NCBI GenBank assembly: GCA_965153455.1
Contig: OZ234498.1
Location: 12,090,001 to 12,154,000, forward strand
DNA length: 64,000 bases
Source of the DNA: Sphagnum compactum
Lineage: Eukaryota > Bryophyta > Sphagnopsida > Sphagnales
Direction: 5' to 3'
Part shown: positions 63,231-64,000 of the stretch, one piece after another
Layout: each line of letters starts with the position of its first letter
How positions within the stretch are numbered: the first letter of the stretch is position 1
Notes under the pieces: generated by a model
Seen by the model: the letters and a program-made list of their open reading frames with translations, nothing else
What the model was told of the DNA's origin: nothing
Databases searched by the model: none
Position numbers and translations under genes: made by a program

Positions 63231-63368
63231 CGATTGATGGCGCAAATTTTTGTGACATGGAGAAAAGCTTCTTCGATTGATGGCGCAAATTTTGTGTGAC
63301 ATGGAGAAAAGCTTCTTCGATTGATGGCGCAAATTTTGTGTGACATGGAGAAAAGCTTCTTCGATTGT
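63231..63368 (+). repeat. 44-bp tandem repeat, 3 copies
   Basis: CGATTGATGGCGCAAATTTT followed by GTGACATGGAGAAAAGCTTC repeats at 63231, 63274, 63318 and, in part, 63362. The copies are almost identical. Minus-strand open frames across it are produced by the repeat. Confidence 0.92.
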
Positions 63369-64000
63369 GTTCTCTTGCTTTTCTAATGTTCATGTTTTGC
63401 AAATATTGAGGAATGAAGGGAAGTAGTTTCTATTATGCAACCAAGGCATAGTCTTCGGCTTTGGATGGTCTAGGGGAACATTTGTGGTGTTATTCTTCAA
63501 AGAAATCGGTGCAAGGTTTTCAGTTTTGCACCATCAAGTTTTCCTCTTGTTCTAGAATTACTTCCATTTCTTCAAATTGTTATGACCAAGAGATGCTTAT
63601 GTGTTTGTCATGGCGAGAGGTTGAGCGATACTTGGGGTGTTGTGTTTGTTTGTTGGACTATCGCATTGGATCCAACTTTTGGAAGTTTTAGCTTATTAGA
63701 ACCAATTTCACCCCCCTAAAAAAACAAACTTTGCTCCTTTGGATTAGGAGAGGGTAGGGTAAATAGATCGGTAAGCAAACAAACTCTCAAGAACTTGAAG
63801 AAGGTCAAATCCTTCCACATTTTTCCTCTACTTCTGAAGCTCCAAGACCATTCATTTGTAGCCCTTCACCTTGCGTGTTTCCAGGGGTGCAAAAATTGCT
63901 CAATTCAGCAAAAGAATGGGGAAATTATTGGGTGTTTGGTGTAAGGGAGCTCAATGTTTGTCAACGGTTGAAATAAAACAAATTATGATTAGGAGCTTTA
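63369..64000. other. Window end, no gene recognised
   Basis: A short plus-strand frame (63461-63691) has no recognisable domain. The sequence is slightly richer in G+C than the preceding desert and could belong to a gene or element that continues beyond the window. Confidence 0.4.

Noticed and set aside
1-64000. tRNA, rRNA or organellar insertions
   Set aside because: I looked for obvious clover-leaf or rRNA-like stretches and saw none; a covariance-model scan (tRNAscan-SE, Rfam) would be decisive.

Overview
This window is nuclear DNA from a land plant. The genes are interrupted by GT-AG introns, three short TTTAGGG-type (plant telomere-like) units sit in one intron, and the gene products are plant versions of a TTLL12-like protein, an ANP32-type acidic leucine-rich protein and SABRE/KIP (a bridge-like lipid transfer protein). 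Remnants of plant-type transposons (hAT, PIF/Harbinger, an LTR element, a probable Helitron) lie between them. The species cannot be named from sequence alone. A non-angiosperm land plant is possible but unproven.

Layout. 1-7.2 kb: AT-rich, no gene seen. 7.5-13.8 kb (+): a complete 15-exon TTLL12-like gene (about 869 aa), with a triple telobox repeat just upstream. 13.8-17.4 kb: AT-rich, no gene. 17.4-20.5 kb: a diverged TTAGGTTATT-type minisatellite that flips orientation near 20.09 kb and is interrupted by a probable non-autonomous Helitron. 21.8-24.0 kb (-): a dead hAT-like transposase gene split by an 820-bp solo LTR with a perfect 5-bp target duplication. 25.4-28.3 kb (+): a decayed partial duplicate of the TTLL12 gene. 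28.86-29.68 kb: a tandem array of about 59-bp units alternating between two types. 32.3-35.24 kb (+): a 3-exon ANP32-like gene with a GC-rich leader, followed by a broken copy of its last exon. 36.4-49.6 kb (-): a SABRE/KIP gene of about 23 exons, convergent with ANP32. 50.2-52.9 kb: PIF/Harbinger remnants (a Myb/SANT-like part on + and a DDE nuclease part on -). 52.9-64 kb: AT-rich, with several tandem and dispersed repeats and no recognised gene.

The three live genes are separate transcription units; nothing suggests an operon. TTLL12 belongs to the tubulin-ligase family and SABRE has been linked to microtubule orientation and cell expansion in plants, so two cytoskeleton-linked genes share the window, but that may be chance. 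I did not find a clearly new biological system. The most informative features are nested transposon insertions, a gene-derived pseudogene, several private repeat families (one with covarying hairpin arms), and splice-site or promoter positions that coincide with repeats. Exon boundaries were read by eye from reading frame, GT-AG sites and remembered family sequence; SABRE exons 4-6 are the least certain part.
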